Origin: Synergistaceae bacterium
GTDB taxonomy: Bacteria; Synergistota; Synergistia; Synergistales; Aminobacteriaceae
DNA: 6,311 bases
Assembly: GCA_009784305.1 (NCBI GenBank)
Contig: WRBZ01000060.1
Span: 1 to 6,311 of the forward strand
Direction of reading: 5' to 3'
Position numbers and translations under genes: made by a program. Under the pieces are notes generated by a model. That model made no database searches. It was given only the letters and a program-made list of their open reading frames with translations, and was not told the origin of the DNA. Shown here piece after piece: positions 6,250 through 6,311 of the stretch; positions within the stretch are counted from its first letter, which is position 1, and each line of letters begins with the position of its first letter.

Positions 6250-6311
6250 TTGACAATAATGACAAAGGTAAAGTTAGCGGTATTTGATCTCGACCTGACT
6301 ATCGTTGACAG
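6250..6311 (+). CDS. HAD-superfamily hydrolase, N-terminus only (3' partial)
   Basis: Only about 20 codons are inside the window. They read MTIMTKVKLAVFDLDLTIVD, where FDLDLT is motif I (DxDxT) of haloacid dehalogenase-type hydrolases; the first aspartate is the nucleophile that forms a phospho-intermediate and the second is the acid/base. Most such proteins are small-molecule phosphatases, so a phosphatase of unknown substrate is likely. The start is uncertain: GAGGG (6239-6243) is 6 bases from TTG 6250 but 15 bases from ATG 6259, so I prefer TTG, with ATG 6259 as alternative; an in-frame TGA at 6238 excludes anything earlier. It lies after the aminotransferase terminator and so should have its own promoter, which I cannot place with confidence. 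Confidence 0.75.
   Translation, partial: MTIMTKVKLAVFDLDLTIVD

Overview
The window is about 6.3 kb of bacterial DNA. It holds seven protein-coding genes (the first and last cut by the window edges), all on the + strand. I see no tRNA, rRNA, CRISPR array or mobile element. Product types (an FAD-dependent CoA-disulfide-reductase-like enzyme fused to a rhodanese, a P1/DmpA-family peptidase, a group I ECF nickel/cobalt importer, and a LysN/KAT-like aminotransferase) fit an anaerobic, amino-acid-using bacterium. Synergistota-like anaerobes are my best guess, with Clostridia or Deltaproteobacteria as alternatives. This is inferred from gene content and recalled protein style, not from a marker gene.

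Region 1 (1-4619) is a tight co-directional array that looks like one operon: the 3' part of the oxidoreductase-rhodanese fusion (1-1110), the P1 peptidase (1119-2117), then cbiM with a C-terminal PDGLE/CbiN-like part (2186-3187), cbiQ (3190-3852) and cbiO (3864-4619). Gaps are 8, 68, 2 and 11 bases. In the 68-base gap a 20-codon ORF starts in an ATGA overlap with the peptidase stop and ends inside the purine-rich tract before cbiM. CbiM binds the metal, CbiQ is the membrane coupling subunit and CbiO supplies the ATPase. No separate cbiN is needed because its role seems to be fused to cbiM.

Region 2 (4620-4860) is an AT-rich 241-base gap with no gene. It carries a good sigma-70-type promoter (4777-4805), two inverted repeats that share the half-site ATTCA/TGAAT, and a strong Shine-Dalgarno sequence for the next gene.

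Region 3 (4861-6180) is a single-gene unit: a PLP-dependent aminotransferase of the LysN/kynurenine-aminotransferase type with its own promoter and a strong intrinsic terminator (6141-6180).

Region 4 (6181-6311) is a short spacer and the first codons of a HAD-superfamily hydrolase.

Most of the window is recognisable biology. The points most worth a second look are a five-cysteine cluster just ahead of the predicted self-cleavage site in the P1 peptidase, the coupled micro-ORF before cbiM, and the linkage of thiol/sulfur redox, peptidase and Ni/Co uptake in one array.
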